NCBI GenBank assembly: GCA_016879935.1
Contig: JAACJQ010000214.1
Coordinates: 1-40,004, forward strand
From: Archangiaceae bacterium
GTDB taxonomy: Bacteria > Myxococcota > Myxococcia > Myxococcales > Myxococcaceae
Direction: 5' to 3'
DNA: 40,004 bases
Both the position numbers and the translations under genes were made by a program. Position 1 is the stretch's first letter. Each line of letters begins with the position of its first letter. Shown one piece after another: positions 17,932-26,000 of the stretch. The notes below the pieces were generated by a model. The model was given only the letters and a program-made list of their open reading frames with translations, was not told the DNA's origin and did not search any database.

Positions 17932-18516
17932 ATGATCGCCCTCGCGCTTCTCACGCTGGCCGCCGTCCCCGCTCCGCTCACCGAGGCGTTGTCGCTGCAC
18001 GCGCCCGAGGGCACGCGGGTCGAAGTCAGCGAGTGGAGCGCGCCGTCGTGCAACGCCACCCGCTTCGAGCCGCAGCCCTTCGACGGCAGCGGGCGCGTCG
18101 CCGTGCGCGCGACGGGAAAGAGCTGTGCGGTGTGGGGCTGGGCCACCGTGAGGCTCTTCGCGACGCAGGCGGTGCTGACACGAACGATCGAGGCGGGGGA
18201 ACCAGTCGAAGGGGCGTTCACTTTGGAGGAGCGGGAGTGGACGAAGGGGGCTCCCGCTGCTCCGAAGCTGGACGGGGCGACCGCCAGCCGTCGGTTGAAG
18301 AGCGGCAGCGTGTTGCGCGAGCTCGATCTGCGCTTCGGCCCGGCGCCGGGTACGCAGGTCACGGTTCGCATCGTCATCAAGGCCATCAGCCTCGAGCAGC
18401 GCGGGGTGATCGTCTCGTGTGCGCAGCACGTCTGCGCGTCGCTCCCTTCGGGCAAACGGGTGAGCGGCACTTTCCGTGACGGCGTGCTCGTCGCCACCCT
18501 GGAGGGCGGGTCATGA
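17932..18516 (+). CDS. flgA: P-ring assembly chaperone FlgA
   Basis: The 194-residue protein starts with a short hydrophobic signal (MIALALLTLAAVPAPL). Its C-terminal half has the SAF-type fold of FlgA: LTRTIEAGEPVEG, then SRRLKSGSVLRELDLR, then a VIVSCAQHVCAS strand and a GTFRDGVLVATL end. FlgA binds FlgI in the periplasm and helps form the P ring, consistent with flgI lying two genes downstream. Two Cys pairs are present (Cys50/Cys64-type in the N-terminal part, and two near the C-terminus), compatible with periplasmic disulfides. Sequence divergence is high in the N-terminal half, but position between flgG and flgH supports the call. The stop overlaps flgH by 4 bp (ATGA). Confidence 0.85.
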   Translation: MIALALLTLAAVPAPLTEALSLHAPEGTRVEVSEWSAPSCNATRFEPQPFDGSGRVAVRATGKSCAVWGWATVRLFATQAVLTRTIEAGEPVEGAFTLEEREWTKGAPAAPKLDGATASRRLKSGSVLRELDLRFGPAPGTQVTVRIVIKAISLEQRGVIVSCAQHVCASLPSGKRVSGTFRDGVLVATLEGGS

Positions 18517-19205
18517 AGAAGGTGCTCCTCGTCGGCGCGGCGCTGGTCTTCTTCTGGGGCTGCGGTGTGCCGCACATCGACGCGTACGTTCCCAAGCAGC
18601 GAAACTACGAGTTCACGGGCACGAAGAGCGCGGCCACCGAGGCCGACACGGCTGGCGGGCTGTGGAAACCCGATGCCCGCAACGCCGCGCTCTATTCCGA
18701 CTACCGGGCGTTCCGGGAGCAGGACCTGGTCGTCGTGCGCGTCGAAGAGATGGCCGATGCGCGCCGCTCCGCCGATACCACGACCAACCGCGACGCCGAG
18801 ATCAGCGTCGCGCTGCAGGCCTTCCTCCGCGCCGCCGGCACCACCACCAACGCGAACCCGCAGCTCGACATGACGGCGAGCGCGAAGAGCGGGCTCGACT
18901 TCGCCGCCGACGGCAAGACGGGCCGCACCGAGCGCCTCACCGCCACCGTGCCCGCGATCGTGAAGAAGGTGCTGCCGAACGGGAACCTCTTCATCGAGGG
19001 CCACCGGGTCGTGCTCGTGAACAGCGAGGAGCAGCACTTCTACATCTCGGGCGTCGTGCGCCCCATCGACATCGCGCAGGACAACTCCATTCGCAGCTCG
19101 TACGTCGCCGACGCAGAGATCGAGTTCACCGGCCGCGGCGTGCTCTCCGACAACCAGAAGCCCGGGCTGCTGACGCGCTTCTTCAACTGGATCTGGCCCT
19201 TCTGA
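18513..19205 (+). CDS. flgH: Flagellar L-ring lipoprotein FlgH
   Basis: The 230-residue protein has a lipoprotein signal with Cys17 (FFWGC) and the FlgH hallmarks: GGLWKPDARNAALYSDYRA, then QDLVVVRVEE, an ATVPAIVKKVLPNGNLFIEG strand and the C-terminal YISGVVRPIDIAQDNSI region. It forms the L ring in the outer membrane around the rod, so the organism has a Gram-negative envelope with a standard flagellar bushing. A GGAGGG ribosome site precedes the ATG at 18513, inside the end of flgA. flgI follows after 2 bp. Confidence 0.95.
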   Translation: MKKVLLVGAALVFFWGCGVPHIDAYVPKQRNYEFTGTKSAATEADTAGGLWKPDARNAALYSDYRAFREQDLVVVRVEEMADARRSADTTTNRDAEISVALQAFLRAAGTTTNANPQLDMTASAKSGLDFAADGKTGRTERLTATVPAIVKKVLPNGNLFIEGHRVVLVNSEEQHFYISGVVRPIDIAQDNSIRSSYVADAEIEFTGRGVLSDNQKPGLLTRFFNWIWPF

Positions 19206-19207
19206 TC

Positions 19208-20287
19208 ATGCGCGCCCTCGCTCTCATCGTGCTGGTCGCCCTGCCCGCCTTCGCCGGGAAAGCTCGCCTCAAGGAGCTCACCGACGTGCAGGGCTTCCGC
19301 GAGAACGCGCTCGTCGGCTACGGCCTGGTCGTCGGTCTCACCAACACCGGAGACACCGAGCAGGTGCTCTTCACCATGCAGTCGATGTCGGGTCTGTTGG
19401 GCCGCCTCGGCGTACGCATCGACCCGCGTGACATTCGTTCGCGCAACGTGGCCGCGGTGATGGTGACGAGCAAGCTGCCCACCTTCGCGCGCACCGGCGG
19501 CACCATCGACGTGACGGTGAGCGCCATGGGCAACGCGCGCTCGCTGCAGGGTGGAACGCTGCTCTTCACGCCGCTCTCGGGCGCCGATGGTGTCGTCTAC
19601 GCGGTCGCGCAGGGCCCGGTGCAGGTCGGTGGCTACGACATGCAGGCCACGTACGCGACGGTGCGAAAGAACAGCCCCTCGAGCGGCACGGTGCCCGGCG
19701 GCGCGACGATCGAGAAGTCCGTCATTCCCAACCTGGGCGCGGGCCCCCTGACGCTGCGCCTGCGCAAACCCGACTTCACGAACGCCTCGCGCATCGCCGC
19801 GGCGATCAACACGTCACTGGGTGGCTCGGGCGCGAAAGCCCTCGACGCCGCTGCTGTGGAGGTCGCCGTTCCTGCCGGCCAGGGCACGACGGAGCTGCTC
19901 GCGCAGCTCGAAGCGCTCGAGGTCGACGCCGATACCCGCGCGAAGGTCGTCGTGAGTGAACGTACGGGCACCGTGGTGCTCGGAGAGACGGTTCGGCTTC
20001 GTCCCGCCGCGGTGGCGCACGGTGGCCTGCGCGTCTCGATTCAGACGAGCTTCGGCGTCTCGCAACCCGGGCCGTTCGCGACGAACGGGCAGACGGTCGT
20101 CGCTCCGAGTCAGCAGGTCGACGCGACCGAGAGCCAGAAGTCGGCCGTCAAAGTGCCGCAGGCCAGCACCGTCGACGAGCTCGTCACCGCCCTCAACGCG
20201 ATCGGCGCCGCGCCCCGCGATCTGATCGCGATTCTTCAGGCCCTCAAGGCGGCGGGTGCGCTCGACGCCGACATCGAGGTGCTCTGA
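19208..20287 (+). CDS. flgI: Flagellar P-ring protein FlgI
   Basis: The ATG at 19208 gives a 359-residue precursor with a signal peptide (MRALALIVLVALPAFA, cleavage before GKA). Conserved FlgI segments follow: LKELTDVQGFRENALVGYGLVVGLTNTGD (recognised over residues 20-48), MSGLLGRLGV, SRNVAAVMVTSKLP, ERTGTVVLGE and the C-terminal VDELVTALNAIGAAPRDLIAILQALKAAGAL. The longer upstream frame is antisense-free but overlaps flgH and has no FlgI-like content, so it is rejected. The TGA shares its last base with the ATG of the next gene (TGATG), favouring translational coupling. Confidence 0.96.
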   Translation: MRALALIVLVALPAFAGKARLKELTDVQGFRENALVGYGLVVGLTNTGDTEQVLFTMQSMSGLLGRLGVRIDPRDIRSRNVAAVMVTSKLPTFARTGGTIDVTVSAMGNARSLQGGTLLFTPLSGADGVVYAVAQGPVQVGGYDMQATYATVRKNSPSSGTVPGGATIEKSVIPNLGAGPLTLRLRKPDFTNASRIAAAINTSLGGSGAKALDAAAVEVAVPAGQGTTELLAQLEALEVDADTRAKVVVSERTGTVVLGETVRLRPAAVAHGGLRVSIQTSFGVSQPGPFATNGQTVVAPSQQVDATESQKSAVKVPQASTVDELVTALNAIGAAPRDLIAILQALKAAGALDADIEVL

Positions 20288-20931
20288 TGAAGCTCAACGA
20301 AGCGGCGACGCAGCTCGAAGCCGTGATGATCAAGCAGCTGCTGCACACCTCAGGTGTGTTCAAAGGCTCCGACTCGCCCGGCAGTGCGCACGTCTACGAC
20401 CTCTTCGCCGAGTCGCTCGCCGACGCCGTGGCGAAGAGTGGTGGCCTGGGCCTCGCCAGACTCATGACAGAGGGCCAGGAAGACCCCGTGAGCCCCGAAT
20501 CACCCGCGCCCACGATGCCCCATGACTTCGGGCAGATCTCGTCGAAGTTCGGCAAGAGAATCGACCCGATCAACCACGGCGAGTCGATGCACACGGGCGT
20601 CGACCTGCCCGCTCCCGAGGGAACCCCGATTCCCGCAGCGAAGGCAGGCGTCGTGATCTTCGCGGGCGAACGCGGCGGCTACGGCAACGCCGTCGAGCTG
20701 CAGCACGCTGATGGCACGACGACCCTGTACGCCCACGCGAGCGAGGTGTTCGTGACCCGGGGCCAGGTCGTCCCAGAGGGGGCGCCCGTCGCCCTCGTCG
20801 GCCAAACCGGCAGAAGTACGGGCCCACACCTGCACCTCGAGGTTCGCGAAGCGGGTCATCCAACTGATCCGGTGCGAGCCCTTAAGGCGTACCGCCTTGG
20901 TGTCGAAAAGATGACTGGAGAGACGCCATGA
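20287..20931 (+). CDS. FlgJ rod-binding domain fused to an M23 (LytM) peptidase
   Basis: Residues 1-60 match the FlgJ N-terminal rod-binding domain (AATQLEAVMIKQLLH, then YDLFAESLADAVAKSGGLGLA). Residues 80-205 form an M23 endopeptidase with all zinc and catalytic residues in place: H102 and D106 (HTGVD), H150 (YAH) and H181/H183 (GPHLHLEV). In gamma- and beta-proteobacterial FlgJ the C-terminal enzyme is a glucosaminidase; here a peptide-bond cleaving domain takes its place. The protein should cap the growing rod and open the peptidoglycan so that the rod can pass. There is no signal peptide, as expected if it is exported through the flagellar apparatus. It lies between flgI and flgM, with 1- and 4-bp overlaps. 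Confidence 0.9.
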   Translation: MKLNEAATQLEAVMIKQLLHTSGVFKGSDSPGSAHVYDLFAESLADAVAKSGGLGLARLMTEGQEDPVSPESPAPTMPHDFGQISSKFGKRIDPINHGESMHTGVDLPAPEGTPIPAAKAGVVIFAGERGGYGNAVELQHADGTTTLYAHASEVFVTRGQVVPEGAPVALVGQTGRSTGPHLHLEVREAGHPTDPVRALKAYRLGVEKMTGETP

Positions 20932-21230
20932 AAGTGAACGACCAAAAAGCAGGGCAAATCGTTCCGTTGGCGGCGCAACGTGCAGCGGCGCCTGCGGAGA
21001 AGGCCGAGGCCAGCTCGGGACCGAAGGAGAAGGTCTCGGTGACGAAGGCCGAGGCTTCCGTCGACATTCCCGCGGCGCAGGCGGTGGGGGCGGCGAGTCG
21101 GGCGCAACGGGTTCAGGAAGTGATCAACGCCGTGAAGAACGGCCAGTACTACCCATCGCCGCAACAGATCGCGAACCAGCTCGTCTCTGAGGCCGAGATC
21201 GAAGCCCGGTTGCGTGCGCTGTTCCAGTGA
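20928..21230 (+). CDS. flgM: Anti-sigma-28 factor FlgM
   Basis: This 100-residue protein has a disordered, Ala/Lys/Glu-rich N-terminal half and a C-terminal FlgM sigma-binding region (about residues 58-100): RVQEVINAVKNGQYYPS, then QQIANQLVSEAEIEARLRALF. FlgM holds sigma-28 (FliA) inactive until it is exported through the completed hook-basal body. Its place downstream of the sigma-54-driven rod and ring genes, together with a sigma-28-type site before fliC at 25969-25995, supports classical coupling of flagellin expression to assembly. fliA itself is not in the window. The ATG overlaps the stop of the flgJ-M23 gene (ATGA). Confidence 0.9.
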   Translation: MKVNDQKAGQIVPLAAQRAAAPAEKAEASSGPKEKVSVTKAEASVDIPAAQAVGAASRAQRVQEVINAVKNGQYYPSPQQIANQLVSEAEIEARLRALFQ

Positions 21231-21248
21231 CGGGCGGGGACACCGCTC

Positions 21249-21719
21249 ATGCCACTCGAAGCCGCCATTTCGTTGTCGATTGAGCTGCGCGACGCGCTGA
21301 CCGCCGAAGTGAAGCGGTCTCGTGCCGCGCGCTCGGTGCTCAAGGCGATGCAGGTCGACGCGTTGCTGCTCCAGGCTTCGGAGCGCGACGCCTTCAACCA
21401 CCGCTCGACCCAGCTGTCCGACTCGCTCGCGTTCGCGCTGCAGGAGATCGCGGAGGAGCGTGGAGAGAAGGACGTGACGCTCCAGCAGCTGACCGCCTGG
21501 TTCCCGTTCGAGGCCGCGCAGCTCTCGTCGGTCTTCGCCGAGATTCGGGCGCTCACCGCGGCCCTCAAAGAGCTCGACGTCTTCAACCAGGCGCTGGCCG
21601 AGCGCGCGCTCACCTTCGTGCGTGCGTACGTGGCGCACCTGGCACCGCGGCCCCAGGCCTACGGCCGACGCGGCAGCCTCGTCGCCACCGAAGCGTCCAC
21701 TCACTCGGAGCACGTCTGA
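21249..21719 (+). CDS. flgN: FlgN-like export chaperone for hook-associated proteins
   Basis: The 156-residue, fully helical protein fits FlgN in length, position (between flgM and flgK) and in the C-terminal AYGRRGS tail that resembles the TYGxxG end of FlgN proteins. FlgN binds FlgK and FlgL in the cytoplasm and brings them to the export gate. FlgN family sequences are poorly conserved, so the call relies partly on context. Its TGA overlaps the ATG of flgK (TGATG), matching a chaperone co-translated with its cargo. Confidence 0.75.
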   Translation: MPLEAAISLSIELRDALTAEVKRSRAARSVLKAMQVDALLLQASERDAFNHRSTQLSDSLAFALQEIAEERGEKDVTLQQLTAWFPFEAAQLSSVFAEIRALTAALKELDVFNQALAERALTFVRAYVAHLAPRPQAYGRRGSLVATEASTHSEHV

Positions 21720-23113
21720 TGAGCGGCCTCCTCTCAGTGCTCCGTCAGGGTGCGATGAGTCTCCAGGCGCAGCAGGCCTACTCGTCGACCGTCGCCCACA
21801 ACCTCTCGAACGCGAACACGCCCGGGTTTGCCCGCCAGCGCGCCGAGCTCGCCGCCGTCAGCCCCGCCGATCAGTTCGGCAGCGCGTACATCGGGCGCGG
21901 GGCCGTGCTGCAGGCCATCACCCAGTCGAGAGATCGGTTCGTCGAGCAGCAGATGTCGGGCGCCCTCGGCAACGAGCGGTTCTCGGCGACACAGGCCGAC
22001 ATTCTCAAAGGGGTGAGCGCGCTCAACCCTGACGCCGGGCTCACCGACGCGCTCTCGAACTTCTATGCGCAGCTGCGGGCACTGGCGCAGAACCCGGGCA
22101 GCCCGAACGTGCGTGAAGCGACGGTCGGCGCCGCGACGAGGCTCGCGGTGAGCTTCAACCAGACGGCCATCGCCCTCGACTCGGCTCGCACCGGCGTCGA
22201 CTCGCGCCTCGAGGGTCAGCTGCCCGAGATCAACGAATCGCTGCAGCAGATCGCGCGGCTCAACTCGCAGATCTCCCAGGCCTCGATCGCCGGGGGCAGA
22301 CCGAACGACCTGCTCGACGCCCGGCAGAAGCTCGTCGATCGCGTGTCGGCGCTCACCGGGGCCACCGTCATTCCCAACAACGCAGGCGACGCCAACCTCA
22401 CCCTGCCCTCGGGTGTCTCGCTCGTTCAGGGCGATCGCGCCGCCACGCTCTCGGTGCGGCCTGACCCTGCGAACGGCTCTCGCCTGGGCCTCTGGGTGCA
22501 GACCCCTTCGGCCACCACGCCGACGCAGCTCACCCAACCGCCTGGCGGAGAGCTCGGTGGCATGATGGCCGCGCGTGATGGCGCGATGCTGAACGCGCAG
22601 ACCCGCCTCGATCAGCTCGCCTTCGACTTTGGCAACGCCATCAACGCGGTGTCGCAGACCGGCTTCGCGCTCGACGGCTCCACCGGGCGCTCGATCTTCA
22701 ACGTTCAGGCGACGGTGACGGGAGCGGCGCGCAGCCTCACCGTCGACGCCGCCATCGCGGCCAACGTCTCGCTGCTCCCGGCCGCAGGAGCCGCCGGTGC
22801 CTCGGGCGACGGCACCATCGCGCAGGCGATGATCAACACCGAGTCGCAGCTCCTCTCGGGTGGCCGGAGCGCCGAGGCCGAGCTGGCCAGCATCACCGCG
22901 AACTACGGCGCCACCACCGCGCGCGTCACCGCGACGAGCGAAGGCGATGCGGCGGTGCTGACGAACCTCAACGCCCTGCGCCAGTCGGCCTCGGGCGTGT
23001 CGATCGACGAAGAGCTGGTGAACATGCAGCGCTCGCAGCGCGCGTACGAAGCCGTCAGCCGGGTGATCAAGGTCGCCGATCAGATGTTGGAGACGCTGTT
23101 GGCGCTGAAGTGA
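21719..23113 (+). CDS. flgK: Hook-filament junction protein FlgK (HAP1)
   Basis: The 464-residue protein starts MSGLLSVLRQGAMSLQAQQ and has the N-terminal AHNLSNANTPGFARQR motif, long helical segments of the D1 region and the C-terminal ISIDEELVNMQRSQRAYEAVSRVIKVADQMLETLLALK-type flagellar helix (recognised over the last 40 residues). At 464 residues it is somewhat shorter than enterobacterial FlgK, mainly in the central variable domain. FlgK forms the first of the two junction rings between hook and filament. It is followed by flgL after 8 bp. Confidence 0.95.
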   Translation: MSGLLSVLRQGAMSLQAQQAYSSTVAHNLSNANTPGFARQRAELAAVSPADQFGSAYIGRGAVLQAITQSRDRFVEQQMSGALGNERFSATQADILKGVSALNPDAGLTDALSNFYAQLRALAQNPGSPNVREATVGAATRLAVSFNQTAIALDSARTGVDSRLEGQLPEINESLQQIARLNSQISQASIAGGRPNDLLDARQKLVDRVSALTGATVIPNNAGDANLTLPSGVSLVQGDRAATLSVRPDPANGSRLGLWVQTPSATTPTQLTQPPGGELGGMMAARDGAMLNAQTRLDQLAFDFGNAINAVSQTGFALDGSTGRSIFNVQATVTGAARSLTVDAAIAANVSLLPAAGAAGASGDGTIAQAMINTESQLLSGGRSAEAELASITANYGATTARVTATSEGDAAVLTNLNALRQSASGVSIDEELVNMQRSQRAYEAVSRVIKVADQMLETLLALK

Positions 23114-23121
23114 GGGGAGCC

Positions 23122-24003
23122 ATGAGGGTCAGCGATACGTACATGTTCGATCTGGCGAACAGCCGGCTCATGCGCAGTCGGGCCGAGAGCACCGCCGCCA
23201 GTGATCGCGTCTCGTCGGGCAAACGCGTCGAGACACCATGGGACGACTCGGCCGCTGCCGGGCTCATCACCCGCTTCGCACAGGACACGACCCGCCAGGA
23301 CGCCATGATGACGGCCGCCGATCGCGCGAGCGAAGAGCTCGGCGTCGTCGACGGCGCGTTCGATCAGGTGCTCACCAGCCTCACCCGCGCCAGCGAGCTC
23401 GCGGTGCAGCTCTCGAACGACACCTACAGCGCCGCCGATCGGTTGAACGCGTCGGCCGAGGTGCAGCAGCTGTTTCAGTCGGTGCTGGGGCAGATCAACC
23501 TGCGCTACGGCGACCGGTACGTCTTCGGCGGCATGCGCGACGCGGCGCCACCGTTCGACCCTTCGGGCAACTACCTCGGCGACGCCAACACCCGCCGTGT
23601 CGAGATTGCCCCTGGCATTCTGCAGGACGCGTCGGTGCGCTCCGACGTCGCGTTCAAGGGCGCGGGCGGTGGCATCGACGTGCTGACCGCGCTCTCGAGC
23701 TTCGCGACCGCCCTCTCCGCCAACGACACCACGGGCATTCGCACCGCCATTCGAGCGCTTGCCGACGGCACCCAACAGGTGACGGCCTCGCGTTCACGCG
23801 CGGGCGCGATGATGAACGTGTTCGATCTCGCGTCGAGCACGGCCCGCATCAACCGCGACACGGCAACGGCCGGGCGCTCGAAGCTGGAGGACATCGACAT
23901 CATCGAAGCGAGCACCCGGTTCGCGGCGGCCGAGCAGGCCCTCCAGGCGTCGATGTCGGCGTCGGCCAAGTCCTTCAAGCTCACGCTGCTCGACGTCTTG
24001 TAA
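23122..24003 (+). CDS. flgL: Hook-filament junction protein FlgL (HAP3)
   Basis: The ATG at 23122 with GAGGGGAGC upstream gives 293 residues; an in-frame GTG at 23110 overlaps flgK and is less likely. The N-terminal flagellin-like motif (RVSDTYMFDLANSRL, then SDRVSSGKRVETPWDDSAAA) and the C-terminal EASTRFAAAEQALQASMSASAKSF helix are typical of FlgL, as is YGDRYVFGGMRDAAPPFD in the middle. FlgL forms the second junction ring that supports the filament. It directly follows flgK and precedes the unknown 651-residue gene by 12 bp. Confidence 0.93.
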   Translation: MRVSDTYMFDLANSRLMRSRAESTAASDRVSSGKRVETPWDDSAAAGLITRFAQDTTRQDAMMTAADRASEELGVVDGAFDQVLTSLTRASELAVQLSNDTYSAADRLNASAEVQQLFQSVLGQINLRYGDRYVFGGMRDAAPPFDPSGNYLGDANTRRVEIAPGILQDASVRSDVAFKGAGGGIDVLTALSSFATALSANDTTGIRTAIRALADGTQQVTASRSRAGAMMNVFDLASSTARINRDTATAGRSKLEDIDIIEASTRFAAAEQALQASMSASAKSFKLTLLDVL

Positions 24004-24015
24004 CGGGGTCGTGCG

Positions 24016-25971
24016 GTGAGCCGGCTGCGCACAGAGCGAGCGTGTCACCCGCTGGCGCCCTTCTTCAGGCGCCGGCTCTCGCACCTGCTCAAGCGCCTCA
24101 CCCACGAGGAGCGCGCGATCATTCGGCTGATGCCGGTGCTGCTCGGCGGGCGGTTTCGCCGGCCGGGCTACGATCGTGAGCCACCTGGCGTGCAGCGCAT
24201 GCCGCGGAGGCGACGCTGGGGCCGCGCGTGCGAGGCGATCGACTTTCCACCGCCGCTCGGGTTCGCGACCACCCGGCCGCTCGTGCGCTCGGCGCTGCTC
24301 GTGGCGCACGGCGATCGCTGGGAGCTCGTGCTCGTCACCGTCTCCGAGCGCTCCCCGGAAGAGCACCGGCGCCTCGATGAACGCGTGCAGATGCTGCAGA
24401 TGCTGCTCTCGCGTTGGGCACCGCGGCTGAGCATCGTGCTCGAGCCGAAGATCTCGGCGGAGCGTCTCTTCTTCGCCGGACTCATCGCGGGCGACGTGCC
24501 CTTCCTCGAGGCGCAAGACACCATCGAGCCGACCCGCATCGCGAAGTTCGCGCCGACGCCCCTGGCGCGCGCGCTCGCCCTCACCGCGACGACCGAGGAG
24601 CCGTTCTCGCGTCTGTTGCCCGGCCTCTCGCTGGCCTGCCCTGATCTCTTCGCGGCCGCCGCCTCGTGCGACGATCGCCTGCTCAGCCTGGTGCGACAGC
24701 TGGGCCCCGAGCCCGGCATCGTGGAGCTGGGCCTCGCCTCGCGGGTCGTGCGCCACGCCGCGCACCTGCAGTGGAAGCGCCTGTCGGGCAAGCCGCGCCG
24801 GCAGCTCGGCCACGAGCTGAAGCGGTGGATCATGGGCGGCCACGTGCTCCCAGCGCTGCGGCCGGCGTTCGAGGCGTTGCTCGAGAAGCACGCGCCGCTC
24901 GAAGTCAAAGACGGCGACACCTGGCGGCTCGAGCTCGACGGGCAGACGCTCTTCCACGCCCACTCGCTCGATTCGCTACGGGCACGCTCGCTCAACGAAT
25001 CTCCGAAGCTGTGCCCGAACCAGGCGGAGTGGCGGCGCGCGCGTTCGCTGCTGCTGGCGAAGTCGCCACGCACGCTGTTCGTCATCGAGCCCGGCTTCCT
25101 CAAACACCTCGCGCTCTCGCTGGGCCCGACCGGTCGCCTGCGCGCGCGGCGATTGACGACCGCCGACTGCATTCGGCTCGCGTTGGGCATGAAGGCGGCC
25201 GGTCGTCTGCTCGAGGTGGCGCCCAGGCCCGGCGCCGATCCACTCCTCGTCTCGCGGCTCTCGCAGATCGCGTCGGCCGAGGTGCCACGCGGCGTCGCCA
25301 TCGGAGTACAGCGAGGCGATCGCCTGCTGCTCGCCGCCGACGGGCGCGTTCGAAACCTGCCGCTCGGCAAGGCGCTGGGGCGGCCCCGCCGGCTCGCGCT
25401 CCTGCCCGAACACGCCGACTGGGGCCCCGCCATGCGGCCTCCGCGTGGAGTCGCCAGCCGGCTCGCGGTGCACGTCACCCTCTACGCAGCCGCGCCCGAG
25501 CTGGTGCAGGCGCTGTTCGTCGACGGAACGGGGCGGCTTCTGCTCGAGACCTTCCCGCGCGACCAGATCGACACGTGGGTCGACGACACGCGCGTGCTGC
25601 TCGATCAGGTGGGCGCGTCGCTCTCGCTCGGCGTGAGCCCCTCGCTCGCCTCGACGATGGGCCGGCTCTCGAGTGAGAGCGTCGACCCGATCGAGCTCGA
25701 GGTGGAGATCGACGAAGCAGGCCACGCGATCGTCTCGCTCGACGGCGATCGGTTCGGAGCCGGTCAGCCGATGGGCTGGCGCGCGCTCGCCGAGACCGTC
25801 TTCTCTCACTGGCCACCGCGGGTGCGGGGCCGCGTGAAGATCTCGCGCGTGTCGTGGCCACGTCAGACGAATGACGCGTCGGCGCTCGAGGTGCTGTCGG
25901 TGCGTTCGCGCGTGCTGCGTCGCCTCACTTCGCACCTGGGCACTTTGGCACGGTACCTCGAAGCCGCTTAA
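24016..25971 (+). CDS. Uncharacterised 651-residue protein within the flagellar operon
   Basis: This protein is encoded 12 bp after flgL and directly before the fliC promoter. It is rich in Arg and Leu, has no signal peptide, membrane helix or low-complexity tail, and appears as a multi-domain cytoplasmic protein. I do not recognise a family with confidence. Two stretches faintly recall class I adenylate cyclases: a LMPVLLGGRFRRPGYDREPPGV segment near residues 38-58 and a LFVDGTGRLLLETF strand pair near 505-520. The GS...DxD nucleotidyltransferase residues of that family are not visible, so if the relation is real it is a degenerate member. The start is a GTG at 24016; ATG codons at residues 39 and 62 are alternatives. 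Its TAA stop forms part of the sigma-28-type element of fliC. Confidence 0.8.
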   Translation: MSRLRTERACHPLAPFFRRRLSHLLKRLTHEERAIIRLMPVLLGGRFRRPGYDREPPGVQRMPRRRRWGRACEAIDFPPPLGFATTRPLVRSALLVAHGDRWELVLVTVSERSPEEHRRLDERVQMLQMLLSRWAPRLSIVLEPKISAERLFFAGLIAGDVPFLEAQDTIEPTRIAKFAPTPLARALALTATTEEPFSRLLPGLSLACPDLFAAAASCDDRLLSLVRQLGPEPGIVELGLASRVVRHAAHLQWKRLSGKPRRQLGHELKRWIMGGHVLPALRPAFEALLEKHAPLEVKDGDTWRLELDGQTLFHAHSLDSLRARSLNESPKLCPNQAEWRRARSLLLAKSPRTLFVIEPGFLKHLALSLGPTGRLRARRLTTADCIRLALGMKAAGRLLEVAPRPGADPLLVSRLSQIASAEVPRGVAIGVQRGDRLLLAADGRVRNLPLGKALGRPRRLALLPEHADWGPAMRPPRGVASRLAVHVTLYAAAPELVQALFVDGTGRLLLETFPRDQIDTWVDDTRVLLDQVGASLSLGVSPSLASTMGRLSSESVDPIELEVEIDEAGHAIVSLDGDRFGAGQPMGWRALAETVFSHWPPRVRGRVKISRVSWPRQTNDASALEVLSVRSRVLRRLTSHLGTLARYLEAA

Positions 25972-25995
25972 GGCCGGCCGGGGTCGTGCCGAACC
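25969..25995 (+). promoter_or_regulatory. Sigma-28 (FliA)-type promoter of fliC
   Basis: TAAG (25969-25972), a 15-nt spacer and GCCGAACC (25988-25995) match the sigma-28 consensus TAAA-N15-GCCGATAA in spacing and in nine of twelve bases. The -35 part coincides with the TAA stop of the preceding gene. Transcription would start near 26001-26003. Confidence 0.65.
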
Positions 25996-26000
25996 AATAC

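Noticed and set aside
16800-19037. 745-codon minus-strand open frame across flgF-flgG-flgA-flgH
   Set aside because: Strong FlgF, FlgG, FlgA and FlgH coding lies on the plus strand; the frame is a high-GC shadow with no domain.
25945-25960. Perfect TTGGCACG -24 box just before fliC
   Set aside because: The required GC 10 nt after the GG is CG here, there is no TTGC-like -12 box, and it lies within coding sequence. The sigma-28-type element 20 bp further on fits better.
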